Below the pieces are notes generated by a model that was not told the DNA's origin, searched no databases, and saw only the letters and a program-made list of their open reading frames with translations. The position numbers and the translations under genes are program-made. From Paramuribaculum sp. (GTDB lineage Bacteria > Bacteroidota > Bacteroidia > Bacteroidales > Muribaculaceae), in NCBI GenBank assembly GCA_029058705.1, contig JAIDXA010000043.1, positions 1-5,607 of the forward strand: 5,607 nt of DNA, given 5' to 3'. Below are positions 5,575 to 5,607 of the stretch, in pieces. Numbering within the stretch: the first letter of the stretch is position 1; every line of letters starts with the position of its first letter.

Positions 5575-5607
5575 CTGTCTATTATACACATATCCGAGCC
5601 CACGAGA
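5575..5607. other. Illumina Nextera (Tn5) adaptor left at the contig end
   Basis: The last 33 bases match the reverse complement of the Nextera transposase read-2 adaptor at 31 of 33 positions. The 19-base Tn5 mosaic-end part (5575-5593) matches at 17 of 19, with A in place of C at 5581 and 5592. The adaptor-specific part CCGAGCCCACGAGA (5594-5607) matches at all 14. Such agreement cannot be chance. This is library sequence, not part of the genome, and it marks the end of a sequenced insert. It should be masked and not read as a promoter or leader of rpsN. Confidence 0.95.

Noticed and set aside
5581..5593. TATACACATAT-like stretch resembling a promoter upstream of rpsN
   Set aside because: It is part of the Nextera adaptor mosaic end and not genomic.

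Overview
This window is a piece of the conserved ribosomal-protein (spc-type) operon of a bacterium, read entirely from the minus strand. In transcription order from high to low coordinates it holds rpsN (S14), rpsH (S8), rplF (L6), rplR (L18), rpsE (S5), rpmD (L30), rplO (L15), secY, map, infA (IF-1) and rpmJ (L36). The flanking operon genes, expected to be rplE upstream and rpsM downstream, lie outside. The organism looks like a member of the Bacteroidota, probably Bacteroidales. The evidence is the protein sequences themselves, the secY-map-infA-rpmJ order with no adk, A/T-rich start regions with no Shine-Dalgarno sequence at any gene, and S14 and L36 forms that lack zinc-binding cysteines. 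I cannot settle the family or genus.

Layout: 1-42 is A/T-rich spacer between rpmJ and the gene beyond the edge. 43-1200 holds rpmJ, infA and map with gaps of 15-24 bp. 1228-2577 is secY. 2587-5145 is a tight run of six ribosomal-protein genes whose gaps are at most 19 bp, apart from 62 bp between rplO and rpmD. rpsE follows rplR almost without a gap. A 142-bp gap (5146-5287) separates rpsH from rpsN and is the only sizeable non-coding stretch. It contains a strong compound hairpin and a second small hairpin just before rpsH. rpsN ends the gene set at 5557.

The last 33 bases (5575-5607) are not genomic. They match the reverse complement of the Illumina Nextera (Tn5) read-2 adaptor at 31 of 33 positions, so the contig end is a library artefact and genomic sequence stops at about 5574.

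The genes work together as a translation and membrane-export module. Seven are ribosomal proteins of the small and large subunits, L36 is an eighth, IF-1 acts in initiation, MetAP removes the initiator methionine, and SecY is the membrane channel for exported and membrane proteins. I found no mobile element, CRISPR array, tRNA, rRNA or novel protein system. The most biologically interesting item is the structured rpsN-rpsH gap, which could be a regulatory leader. That is inference only.
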